A stretch of DNA of 38,097 nucleotides from Clostridium sp. CAG:492 (GTDB lineage Bacteria > Bacillota > Clostridia > TANB77 > CAG-508). Under the pieces are notes generated by a model. It had not been told where the DNA came from. It did no database searches and saw only the letters and a list, made by a program, of their open reading frames with translations. This document shows, in pieces, positions 14,430 to 22,135 of the stretch. The translations under genes were made by a program, and so were the position numbers. How positions within the stretch are numbered: the first letter of the stretch is position 1; the number at the start of each line of letters is the position of its first letter. Location: NCBI GenBank assembly GCA_000434335.1, contig FR878324.1, forward strand, positions 55,895 to 93,991. Direction: 5' to 3'.

Positions 14430-14927
14430 TTATTCATTCGCATTCATCATATACTTTAAGCATTGCTCCTCTAATTTCTTAAAATTACATATATTAAATT
14501 TTTTTCTTGTTCTTTCATTAATTCCTAATTGATAAACTTCCTCTGCTATTTTCCTAATCTTTTCCCTATTTATATTGCAATAATGCAGTTCTTTTCTTAA
14601 AAGATTCTTATATTTTTCATCTTCTTTTGAAAAATCCTTTTGATTCAAGTATTCAATTGGACAAGGAAACATAAATGAAAATCGCAAAGAAGATATTGGT
14701 TTTAATTCATTTGTTTCTTTATCATTATCCATAATCAAGAAACCCGTATGAATTTTTCTGTTAAATGATGACACTGGAGCAAAATAATTAAAATTGTTAA
14801 TTGTAAGTACTATTCCACAGAAAAATTTTTTATGTTTTTCATAATCTATTTTTGGAATCTTTTCGTCGCCATTTTCTCTTAAATACTTAATATATTCGCC
14901 ATCAGCCTCATAAAATTTTAAATTCAC
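14430..14927 (-). CDS. toxN: ToxN/AbiQ-family type III toxin (endoribonuclease)
   Basis: A 165-aa RNase toxin of a type III toxin-antitoxin system, normally held inactive in a complex with ToxI RNA. The N-terminus (KFYEADGEYIKYL) matches the ToxN fold, followed by FFCGIVLTINNFNYFAPVSS; Ser53/Ser54 in that segment sit where the catalytically important Thr-Ser pair of the Pectobacterium ToxN lies. KNLLRKELHYCN and the C-terminal FKKLEEQCLKY are also family-like. The start is GTG with AGGAGGTG. Upstream are a terminator (14944-14977), three ToxI repeats and a promoter, the standard order. Type III systems act in phage abortive infection or plasmid maintenance; here it stands beside eno on the chromosome. 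Confidence 0.9.
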   Translation of the reverse strand: MNLKFYEADGEYIKYLRENGDEKIPKIDYEKHKKFFCGIVLTINNFNYFAPVSSFNRKIHTGFLIMDNDKETNELKPISSLRFSFMFPCPIEYLNQKDFSKEDEKYKNLLRKELHYCNINREKIRKIAEEVYQLGINERTRKKFNICNFKKLEEQCLKYMMNANE

Positions 14928-14943
14928 TTTTTCACCTCCTTGT

Positions 14944-14977
14944 AAAAAAAAGAGAGCTAAAATAAATTTTAACCCCC
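14944..14977 (-). terminator. ToxI terminator (read-through to toxN)
   Basis: GGGGGTTAAAA pairs with TTTTAGCTCTC, using three G-U pairs, around TTTA, and is followed by eight Ts on the minus strand. In type III systems this terminator sets the excess of antitoxin RNA over toxin mRNA; the wobble pairs suggest leaky termination. Confidence 0.75.
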
Positions 14978-15127
14978 TTAATTAAATCTCGCATTTTTAT
15001 GAGTTGCGAAACACTCGAATATATTGTTCGCCATTTTTTATGAGTTGCGAAACACTCGAATATATTGCTCGCCATTTTTTATGAGTTGCGAAACACTCGA
15101 ATTATTGAACAGCTATTCTTTATTAGT
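14952..15127 (-). ncRNA. toxI: ToxI antitoxin RNA precursor
   Basis: The predicted RNA runs from a start near 15127 to the terminator, with three tandem repeats that ToxN would cut into about 41-nt pseudoknot units. The sense unit contains TTCGAGTGTTTCGCAACTC and then CATAAAAAATGGCG; the A-run followed by U fits the A-rich cut sites known for ToxN enzymes. It contains no open reading frame with an RBS. Confidence 0.82.
14990..15110 (-). repeat. Three tandem ToxI repeats
   Basis: Units at 14990-15028 (39 bases), 15029-15069 (41) and 15070-15110 (41) share TTTTTATGAGTTGCGAAACACTC... on the plus strand, an identical stretch of about 30 bases. The first unit lacks two bases and the third diverges after CTCGAAT. 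There are no unique spacers between them. Confidence 0.93.
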
Positions 15128-15133
15128 ATATTA

Positions 15134-15163
15134 ATTATATACTCCTTATATACATTCTGTCAA
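15134..15163 (-). promoter_or_regulatory. Promoter of toxI-toxN
   Basis: Minus-strand -35 TTGACA (15158-15163) and -10 TATAAT (15134-15139), both consensus, with an 18-base spacer. A perfect inverted repeat AGTATAT-TAATT-ATATACT (15125-15143) covers the -10 box. Confidence 0.8.
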
Positions 15164-15196
15164 TTAAAAATTATCAATTTTTCAACTAAATCGTAA

Positions 15197-16504
15197 CTAT
15201 TTTACAATTGCTTTTTTACCTAAATAAACAGCAACATCTTCTAATTGATTTTCAATATTTAATAATCTGTTGTATTTTGCAACCCTATCTGTTCTGCATG
15301 GTGCACCTGTTTTGATTTGTCCTGCATTTGTTGCAACTGCAATATCTGCTAATGTTGTATCTTCTGTTTCACCACTTCTGTGTGATACAACTGCTGTGTA
15401 TCCGTTCTTTTTAGCTAATTCGATTGCATCTAATGTTTCTGTTAATGTTCCTATTTGATTTAATTTTATTAATATACTATTTGCTATGTTGTTATCTAAT
15501 CCTTTTTGTAATCTTTTAACATTTGTTACAAATAAGTCATCACCAACCAATTGAATTCTGTTTCCTAATTTTTCTGTTAATTTTGACCAGTTCTCCCAAT
15601 CTTCTTCTGCTAAACCATCTTCAATTGAGATTATTGGATATTTATTAACTAATTCTTCTAAGAATGCAATCATTTCATCTGGAGTTTTTAATTCGTTTGT
15701 TTTCCAGAAATAATAGTTTCCTTCTTTACCTATTTTTTTAGCTTCATCATACATTTCTGTTGATGCAACATCTAATGCTAAACAAACTTCTTCTCCTGGT
15801 TTGTATCCAGCTTTTTCAATTGCTTCAACTATTAATTTTAAAGCTTCTTCATCACTTGATAAGTTTGGAGCAAATCCACCTTCATCACCAACACCTGAAG
15901 CTAAACCCTTTTCTTTTAATACTTTCTTTAATGTATGGTAAATTTCTGCACACATACGTAAACATTCTGTAAATGATTTTGCACCAACTGGCATAATCAT
16001 AAATTCTTGTGTATTTACTGTGTTATCAGCATGTTTTCCACCATTTAATATGTTCATCATTGGAACTGGTAATGTTTTAGCATTTGGTCCACCAATGTAA
16101 TTATATAGCTCTAATCCTAATGAATTAGCAGCTGCTTTTGCAACAGCTAGAGATACACCTAATGTTGCATTTGCACCTAATTTTCCTTTATTTTCTGTTC
16201 CATCAATTTCAATTAATTTTTTATCAATTTTAGCTTGATCATATACATTCATTCCTATTAATTCAGGAGCTATTATTTCGTTAACATTGTTAACAGCTTT
16301 TAAAACTCCTTTACCCATGTATCTTGATTTATCTCCATCACGTAATTCAACAGCTTCAAAAGCTCCTGTTGAAGCTCCTGATGGAACCATTGCTACACCT
16401 TCTGATCCATCAATTGTAACAACTTCAACTTGTACTGTTGGATTTCCTCTTGAATCTAATACTTCTAATGCTTTTACACTTTCAATTTCTAAATAACTTT
16501 TCAT
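15197..16504 (-). CDS. eno: Enolase
   Basis: Converts 2-phosphoglycerate to phosphoenolpyruvate. The 435-aa length is standard. Visible hallmarks are the N-terminal EVLDSRGNPTVQVEV, the GVGDEGGFAPNL loop, metal ligands in LALDVASTE, SIEDGLAEEDW and GDDLFVTN, the catalytic Lys in ILIKLNQIGTLTET, and SHRSGETEDT. AAGGAGG precedes the ATG. Although it follows the glycolytic block, it is separated from it by a terminator-like hairpin (16674-16718) and has its own promoter. No clear terminator stands between its stop and the toxI promoter about 35 bases downstream. Confidence 0.98.
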   Translation of the reverse strand: MKSYLEIESVKALEVLDSRGNPTVQVEVVTIDGSEGVAMVPSGASTGAFEAVELRDGDKSRYMGKGVLKAVNNVNEIIAPELIGMNVYDQAKIDKKLIEIDGTENKGKLGANATLGVSLAVAKAAANSLGLELYNYIGGPNAKTLPVPMMNILNGGKHADNTVNTQEFMIMPVGAKSFTECLRMCAEIYHTLKKVLKEKGLASGVGDEGGFAPNLSSDEEALKLIVEAIEKAGYKPGEEVCLALDVASTEMYDEAKKIGKEGNYYFWKTNELKTPDEMIAFLEELVNKYPIISIEDGLAEEDWENWSKLTEKLGNRIQLVGDDLFVTNVKRLQKGLDNNIANSILIKLNQIGTLTETLDAIELAKKNGYTAVVSHRSGETEDTTLADIAVATNAGQIKTGAPCRTDRVAKYNRLLNIENQLEDVAVYLGKKAIVK

Positions 16505-16546
16505 AACTAAACCTCCTTGTTATTTTTATTTTTAACAATTCATAGA

Positions 16547-16575
16547 ATTTTAAACAGATATGTTACAAGTTACAA
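16547..16575 (-). promoter_or_regulatory. Promoter of eno
   Basis: Minus-strand -35 TTGTAA (16570-16575), 17-base spacer, -10 TAAAAT (16547-16552). The remaining gap to 16673 is AT-rich with no other feature seen. Confidence 0.5.
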
Positions 16576-16673
16576 CGATATCTTTTATAAATATTAAAAT
16601 TAATAATCTTATTATTTAATTTTCAAAATGTGATTTTTAACTTTAATATACAGTTAATTTTTATAAAAGATAA

Positions 16674-16718
16674 GGACAGAGCAAAACATTAATTTAAACT
16701 ATAATTTTTACTCCGTCC
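16674..16718 (-). terminator. Terminator after the GGGtGRT gene
   Basis: GGACAGAGCAAAA (16674-16686) pairs with the segment ending CTCCGTCC (16711-16718) through 13 pairs, two of them G-U, on the minus strand. The following TTATCTTTTAT is a modest U-tract. It closes the gap-to-GGGtGRT transcript before eno. Confidence 0.6.
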
Positions 16719-16742
16719 TCTACACTTTTTTATTTAGATAAT

Positions 16743-17744
16743 TTATTTCATTGCTTCTTCTACAGCAACAGCTATTGCAACTGTACATCCAACCATTGGA
16801 TTATTTCCCATACCAATTAATCCCATCATTTCAACATGAGCTGGTACTGATGAACTTCCTGCAAATTGTGCATCTGAATGCATTCTTCCCATTGTATCTG
16901 TCATACCATATGAAGCTGGTCCTGCAGCCATATTATCTGGGTGTAATGTTCTTCCTGTTCCACCACCTGATGCAACTGAAAAATATTTCTTTCCTGCTGC
17001 TAATCTTTCTTTCTTATAAGTTCCAGCAACTGGATGTTGGAATCTTGTTGGATTTGTTGAATTTCCTGTTATAGAAACATCAACATCTTCCATCCACATT
17101 ATAGCAACACCTTCTCTAACGTCATTAGCACCATAGCATCTAACTTTTGATCTTTCACCATCAGAATATGGTATTTCTTCTACGACATTTACTTTTCCTG
17201 TAAAGAAATCAAAGTCTGTTTTTACATATGTAAATCCGTTAATTCTTGAGATTATTTGTGCTGCATCTTTTCCTAAACCATTTAAAATAACTCTTAAAGG
17301 CTCTTTTCTAACTTTATTAGCAGATTTTGCTATACCTATAGCACCTTCTGCTGCTGCAAATGATTCGTGTCCTGCTAAAAATGCAAAACATTTTGTATCT
17401 TCTGATAATAGCATTGAAGCTAAATTACCATGTCCTAAACCAACTTTTCTATCATCAGCAACTGAACCTGGAATACAAAAAGCTTGTAAACCTTCTCCTA
17501 TAGCTGTTGCTGCATCTGCTGCTTTTGTGCATCCTTTTTTTACAGCTATAGCTGCACCTAAAGTATATGCCCAAGCTGCATTTTCAAAACAAATTGTTTG
17601 AACTCCTTTTGTTATTTCATATGGATTAAATCCTTTGTCTGTACAAATTTTTAATGCATCTTCAAAATCTTTTATACCATATTTTTCCATTACTGGTTTG
17701 ATTTGATCTATTCTTCTTTCATAATTTTCAAATGTTACTGCCAT
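16743..17744 (-). CDS. GGGtGRT family protein (function unknown)
   Basis: A 333-aa member of the conserved family named for its GGGtGRT motif, seen here as SGGGTGRTLHPDN near residue 268. Other glycine-rich and conserved stretches include GLGHGNLASMLL, AFLAGHESFAAAEGA, LNGLGKDAAQI and NNPMVGCTVAIAVAVEEAM. There is no signal peptide or membrane helix, so it is cytoplasmic. The biochemical function is not established to my knowledge. It lies 52 bases downstream of the IscU/NifU-like scaffold, a pairing seen in other Clostridia, suggesting a joint iron-sulfur or cofactor role. Here both sit at the end of a glycolytic operon. Cys residues (for example in ICTDKG, QTICFE and GCT) could take part in cluster handling, which is speculative. 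Confidence 0.88.
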   Translation of the reverse strand: MAVTFENYERRIDQIKPVMEKYGIKDFEDALKICTDKGFNPYEITKGVQTICFENAAWAYTLGAAIAVKKGCTKAADAATAIGEGLQAFCIPGSVADDRKVGLGHGNLASMLLSEDTKCFAFLAGHESFAAAEGAIGIAKSANKVRKEPLRVILNGLGKDAAQIISRINGFTYVKTDFDFFTGKVNVVEEIPYSDGERSKVRCYGANDVREGVAIMWMEDVDVSITGNSTNPTRFQHPVAGTYKKERLAAGKKYFSVASGGGTGRTLHPDNMAAGPASYGMTDTMGRMHSDAQFAGSSSVPAHVEMMGLIGMGNNPMVGCTVAIAVAVEEAMK

Positions 17745-17796
17745 TTAAATTTCCTCCTATTTTATATATATTTTACAAACATGTCTAATTAAAATT

Positions 17797-18489
17797 TTAT
17801 TCTTTACGTGGATCTATTTTCTTAACAGCTTCATCAAATCTTCCATATGTACCAGAAGCTTTTTCAATTGCTGCCATAGGATCCATTCCAGCTTTAATAT
17901 TGTCCATCATTTTTCCCATATGAACATATTTGTATCCTATAATTTGGTCATCTTTATCTAATCCTAATTCTACTATATATCCTTCTGTTAATTGTAAGTA
18001 TCTTGGACCTTTTAATTTACTTGAATAAATTGTTCCAACTTGACTTACATGACCTTTTCCTAAGTCTTCTAGTCCTGCACCTACAGCTAAACCACCTTCT
18101 GAGAATGCAGATTGTGTTCTACCATATACTATTTGTAAGAATAATTCTCTCATAGCAGTATTTATTGCATCACATACTAAGTCAGTGTTTAATGCTTCTA
18201 ATATTGTTTTTCCAACTAATATTTCACCAGCCATAGCTGCTGAATGAGTCATTCCTGAACATCCTACTGTTTCTACTAATGCTTCTTGAATTATACCTTC
18301 TTTTACATTTAATGTTAATTTACATGCTCCTTGTTGAGGTGCACACCATCCAATACCATGTGTAAATCCTGATATATCTTTAATATCTTTTGCTTTTATC
18401 CATTTTCCTTCTTCTGGAATTGGAGCTGGACCATGGTCTACTCCTTTTGCCACTGGGCACATATTTTCTAATTCGTTTGTATAAATCAT
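17797..18489 (-). CDS. IscU/NifU-like iron-sulfur cluster scaffold protein
   Basis: A 230-aa protein with a NifU-N/IscU-type fold. Key segments are WCAPQQGACKL, the VGCSGMTHSAAMAGEILVGK stretch holding one of the expected cluster-binding Cys, and the following LNTDLVCDAIN. The long C-terminal extension beyond ordinary IscU (about 130 aa) marks a separate subfamily. The usual partners (IscS/SufS, SufBCD) are absent from the window. AAAGGAG precedes the ATG. It lies between gpmI and the GGGtGRT gene with short spacers and should be part of the glycolytic transcript. A scaffold role is inferred from family; the target is unknown. Confidence 0.82.
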   Translation of the reverse strand: MIYTNELENMCPVAKGVDHGPAPIPEEGKWIKAKDIKDISGFTHGIGWCAPQQGACKLTLNVKEGIIQEALVETVGCSGMTHSAAMAGEILVGKTILEALNTDLVCDAINTAMRELFLQIVYGRTQSAFSEGGLAVGAGLEDLGKGHVSQVGTIYSSKLKGPRYLQLTEGYIVELGLDKDDQIIGYKYVHMGKMMDNIKAGMDPMAAIEKASGTYGRFDEAVKKIDPRKE

Positions 18490-18534
18490 TTTATTTTGCT
18501 CCTTTCAGTTTTTTAATTATACTATATATTTTTA

Positions 18535-20067
18535 TTATTTTATTATAATACTTTCACCTGTCATTTCAGCTGGTTTTTCAAGACCCATTATGTCTAACAT
18601 TGTTGGTGCTAAATCAGCTAATTTTCCTGATTTTAATTTTGCTGTTTCCATTCCAACAAGTATTAATGGTACAGGATTTGTTGTATGTGATGTTTGTGGT
18701 TCTCCTGTTGTATAATCAACCATTTGCTCTGAATTACCATGGTCTGCTGTTATTAAAAGAACACCTTCATTTGCTCTTATTGCTTCTACAACTTTACCTA
18801 CATCTTTATCAATTTCCTCAATTGCTTTTATTGCAGCATCTAGGTTACCTGTATGACCTACCATATCTGGGTTAGCATAATTTAATATTATTACATCATA
18901 TTTTCTTGAATTTATTGCATCTAATACTTTTTCAGTAACCTCTGGTGCACTCATTTCTGGTTGCATATCATATGTTTCAACTTTTGGTGATGGAACTAAT
19001 ATTCTATCTTCACCTTTATATTGTTTTTCATTTCCTCCGTTAAAGAAAAATGTAACATGTGCATATTTTTCTGTTTCTGCAATACGTAATTGAGTCATTC
19101 CTTTATCACTTATATATTCTCCAAATGTATTAACTAGTGTTGTTGGTTTAAATGCAACTTTAACATTTGGCATTGTTTCATCATATTGTGTCATACAAAC
19201 AAAGAATAAATTTAAATCTTTTTTAGTTTCAAAATCTTCAAAATTTGTATCAACTAAAGTTCTTGTTATTTCTCTAGCTCTATCTGGTCTAAAGTTAAAG
19301 AATATTACAGAGTCATTCTTTGAAATTGTTGCTACTGGTTTGTCACCATTGCATATTACCGTTGGTTCAACAAATTCATCAAAAATTTCTTTTTGATATG
19401 AACTTTCAATTGCAGTAATAGGAGATGCTGATTTTTCACCAATTCCATTTACCATAGCATCATATGTTTTTTGGATTCTATTCCATCTTTTATCTCTATC
19501 CATGCTATAAAATCTTCCTGAAATTGAAGCTATTTTACCAACACCTTTTTCTTTCATTTTTTCTTGTAATTTCATTATATAACCTTCTGCTGATGCAGGT
19601 GGTGTATCTCTTCCATCTAAGAAACAATGAACATACACTTCTTCAAAGTCTTTTCTTTTTGCTAGCTCTAATAATCCAAAAAGATGACGCATATGGCTGT
19701 GTACTCCACCATCTGATAATAATCCCATTATGTGTAATTTTGAATTATTTTTCTTACAGTTTTCTATTGCCTCAATAAACTCTGGAATACTGAAAAAATC
19801 TCCATCTTCTATTGATTTTGTTATTCTTGTTAGCTCTTGATAAACAATTCTTCCAGCTCCAATATTTGTATGTCCTACTTCTGAATTTCCCATTTGTCCT
19901 TCAGGTAAACCTACTTTTAGTCCACTAGTATATATTTCTGTAGTTGGACATGTTTTCATTAGTTTATCTATATTAGGTGTATTTGCTAATTTTACTGCAT
20001 TTCCGTTTTCGTTTTCATTAATACCAAATCCATCTAATATCATTAGCATTGTTGTTTTTTTCTCCAT
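18535..20067 (-). CDS. gpmI: Phosphoglycerate mutase, 2,3-bisphosphoglycerate-independent
   Basis: Interconverts 3- and 2-phosphoglycerate using two Mn2+ ions. The 510-aa length is typical. It begins with the metal-binding MLMILDGFG, then the phosphoserine nucleophile in GQMGNSEVGHTNIGAGR, the SDGGVHSH and DGRDTPP loops, FNFRPDRAREITR, and the C-terminal metal sites NYANPDMVGHTG and LITADHGNSEQM. It is in the alkaline phosphatase superfamily, distinct from the cofactor-dependent GpmA. It starts 44 bases after the tpiA stop in the gap-pgk-tpiA-gpmI order common in Firmicutes. Confidence 0.97.
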   Translation of the reverse strand: MEKKTTMLMILDGFGINENENGNAVKLANTPNIDKLMKTCPTTEIYTSGLKVGLPEGQMGNSEVGHTNIGAGRIVYQELTRITKSIEDGDFFSIPEFIEAIENCKKNNSKLHIMGLLSDGGVHSHMRHLFGLLELAKRKDFEEVYVHCFLDGRDTPPASAEGYIMKLQEKMKEKGVGKIASISGRFYSMDRDKRWNRIQKTYDAMVNGIGEKSASPITAIESSYQKEIFDEFVEPTVICNGDKPVATISKNDSVIFFNFRPDRAREITRTLVDTNFEDFETKKDLNLFFVCMTQYDETMPNVKVAFKPTTLVNTFGEYISDKGMTQLRIAETEKYAHVTFFFNGGNEKQYKGEDRILVPSPKVETYDMQPEMSAPEVTEKVLDAINSRKYDVIILNYANPDMVGHTGNLDAAIKAIEEIDKDVGKVVEAIRANEGVLLITADHGNSEQMVDYTTGEPQTSHTTNPVPLILVGMETAKLKSGKLADLAPTMLDIMGLEKPAEMTGESIIIK

Positions 20068-20111
20068 TTTTTATACCATCCTTTTATACACATTCATAAA
20101 TTTTAGCAAGA

Positions 20112-20864
20112 TTATTTATCGTAATTAACAATTTTGCTGAATTCTTCTGCTTTTAAACTTGCTCCTCCAACTAGGCCTCCATCAATATCTGATGTGCTAA
20201 ATAATTCTTTAGCATTTGAAGATTTAACACTTCCTCCATATTGAATTATTACTTGGTCTGCTACATCACTACCATAAATTTCAGCAATTTTATTTCTAAT
20301 TGCTTTTATACTATTATTGGCATCTTCTGATGTTGCAGTTTTTCCTGTTCCTATAGCCCAAATTGGCTCATATGCTACTATTGTATTTTGAACTTGATCA
20401 TTTGTCAATCCCTCTAAAGCAAGTTTTGTTTGATTTGTAATTATTTCTTCTGTTTTTCCAGCTTCTCTTTGCTCTAAAGTTTCACCAACACATACAATTG
20501 GTTTTAATCCATTTGCAAAAGCCGATTTTATTTTTTTATTAACAGTTTCATCTGTTTCTGCAAAATATTGTCTTCTTTCTGAATGACCAATTATAACATA
20601 TTCAACACCAATAGATTTTAGCATTTGACCAGAAACTTCTCCAGTATATGCCCCTTTTTCTTCCCAATGCATATTTTGTGCACCTATTTTTATATTTGTA
20701 TTTTGTGCTGTTAATAATGCATAAAATAAGTCTGTATATGGTACACATAATATAACCTCATTTTTTGTATCTTTTACAAGAGGCTCTAGCTCTGTAATCA
20801 TACTTATTGCTTCATTTGGAAGCATATTCATTTTCCAATTTCCAGCAATTACTTTTCTTCTCAT
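20112..20864 (-). CDS. tpiA: Triosephosphate isomerase
   Basis: Interconverts dihydroxyacetone phosphate and glyceraldehyde 3-phosphate. The 250-aa TIM barrel shows Lys in AGNWKMN, the catalytic His in IIGHSERRQ, the catalytic Glu and mobile loop in AYEPIWAIGTGKTA, and the phosphate-binding IQYGGSV and DGGLVGGASL. It starts 12 bases after the pgk stop with GGAGG in between, so the two are tightly coupled. Confidence 0.97.
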   Translation of the reverse strand: MRRKVIAGNWKMNMLPNEAISMITELEPLVKDTKNEVILCVPYTDLFYALLTAQNTNIKIGAQNMHWEEKGAYTGEVSGQMLKSIGVEYVIIGHSERRQYFAETDETVNKKIKSAFANGLKPIVCVGETLEQREAGKTEEIITNQTKLALEGLTNDQVQNTIVAYEPIWAIGTGKTATSEDANNSIKAIRNKIAEIYGSDVADQVIIQYGGSVKSSNAKELFSTSDIDGGLVGGASLKAEEFSKIVNYDK

Positions 20865-20876
20865 ATTTATAACCTC

Positions 20877-22064
20877 CTATTTATCTTGTAAACATTCTAT
20901 TCCTGGTAATTTTTTTCCTTCTAAGAACTCAAGTGAAGCTCCTCCACCTGTTGATATATGCGTAAATTTATCGGATAATCCAGCTCTTTCAACTGCAGCT
21001 GCAGAATCTCCTCCACCTATTATTGTTGTGCAGTCTGTTAAATTTGCTAAAGTTTCTGCCATTGTATCTGTTCCAGCTGCAAATTGTTTAAACTCAGATA
21101 AACCAAGAGGTCCATTCCATATTACAGTTTTAGCCTTTTTAACTTCTTCTACATATTCTTTAATTGTATCTGTTCCTATATCAAATCCTTGCCAACCATC
21201 TGGCATTTCTTTGCAAGAAACTATTTTACTTTCTGTATCAGGAGCAAATTCTTTTCCTACTTTTGTATCAGTTGGTAACATTAATTTAACACCTTTTTGT
21301 TTTGCTTTTTCCATTAATTCATTTGCTAAATCTAGTTTATCTAATTCACATATTGAATCTCCAACGCCATATCCTTGTGCTTTAAAGAATGTGTATGCCA
21401 TTGCTCCACCAATTATTAAAGTATCAACTTTTTCTAATAAACTATTTATAACACCTATTTTGTCAGAAACCTTTTTACCTCCTAATATTGCTACAAATGG
21501 TCTTTCTGGATTTTCTAATGCTGAACCTAAAAATTTAAGCTCTTTTTCAATTAAAAATCCTGATACAGCTGGTAAATATTCAGCAATTCCTGCTGTTGAA
21601 CTATGTGCTCTATGTGCTGTTCCAAATGCGTCATTTACAAATATTTCTGCCATTGATGCTAGTTCTTTTGAAAATTCTGGATCATTTTTTTCTTCTCTTG
21701 GATCAAATCTAACATTTTCTAATAATACGATATCTCCATTTTTCATGTTTGAAGTTAACTCTTTTGCACTTTCACCAACAACATCTTTTGCAAGTTTAAC
21801 TTCTTTACCTAATAATTTAGATAGCTCTTTTGCAACAGGTGCTAATGAAAATTCTGGTTTAACTTCTCCCTTTGGTCTTCCAAGATGAGAGCATAAAATA
21901 ATTTTGCAATTATTTTCTAATAAATATTTAATTGTTGGTAATGCCCCTACAATTCTTCTATTATCTGTTATGTTTCCATCGTCATCTAATGGAACATTAA
22001 AGTCACATCTTACAAATACCTTTTTATCTTTTAAGTCAATATCTCTAACTGTTTTTTTACTCAT
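20877..22064 (-). CDS. pgk: Phosphoglycerate kinase
   Basis: Transfers phosphate from 1,3-bisphosphoglycerate to ADP. The 395-aa protein has the substrate-binding RCDFNVPLDDDG, SHLGRPKG and FGTAHRAHSS segments in the N-domain, the LGGKKVSDKIGV hinge, and the nucleotide loops WNGPLG and GGGDSAAAVE, ending in STGGGASLEFLEGK. It lies 71 bases downstream of gap; a perfect 13-bp hairpin (22088-22121) occupies that gap. Confidence 0.97.
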   Translation of the reverse strand: MSKKTVRDIDLKDKKVFVRCDFNVPLDDDGNITDNRRIVGALPTIKYLLENNCKIILCSHLGRPKGEVKPEFSLAPVAKELSKLLGKEVKLAKDVVGESAKELTSNMKNGDIVLLENVRFDPREEKNDPEFSKELASMAEIFVNDAFGTAHRAHSSTAGIAEYLPAVSGFLIEKELKFLGSALENPERPFVAILGGKKVSDKIGVINSLLEKVDTLIIGGAMAYTFFKAQGYGVGDSICELDKLDLANELMEKAKQKGVKLMLPTDTKVGKEFAPDTESKIVSCKEMPDGWQGFDIGTDTIKEYVEEVKKAKTVIWNGPLGLSEFKQFAAGTDTMAETLANLTDCTTIIGGGDSAAAVERAGLSDKFTHISTGGGASLEFLEGKKLPGIECLQDK

Positions 22065-22087
22065 GTTTATCCTCCTTCTTTAGCATC

Positions 22088-22121
22088 AATAAGACAAAGC
22101 TGAAAACGGCTTTGTCTTATT
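22088..22121. other. Intercistronic hairpin between gap and pgk
   Basis: AATAAGACAAAGC and GCTTTGTCTTATT form a perfect 13-bp stem around an 8-base loop. No U-tract follows on the minus strand (GATGCTAAAG), so it is better explained as an mRNA-stabilising or processing element that raises gap mRNA relative to downstream genes. Confidence 0.6.
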
Positions 22122-22135
22122 ACTACATTTTAATA

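Noticed and set aside
14990..15110. CRISPR-like repeat array
   Set aside because: The units are directly adjacent with no unique spacers, there are only three, and they sit between a promoter, a terminator and a ToxN gene. They are ToxI antitoxin repeats.
21028..21888. Plus-strand open frame of 286 codons opposite pgk
   Set aside because: It lies wholly inside an unambiguous phosphoglycerate kinase gene on the other strand, with no RBS or recognisable domain.
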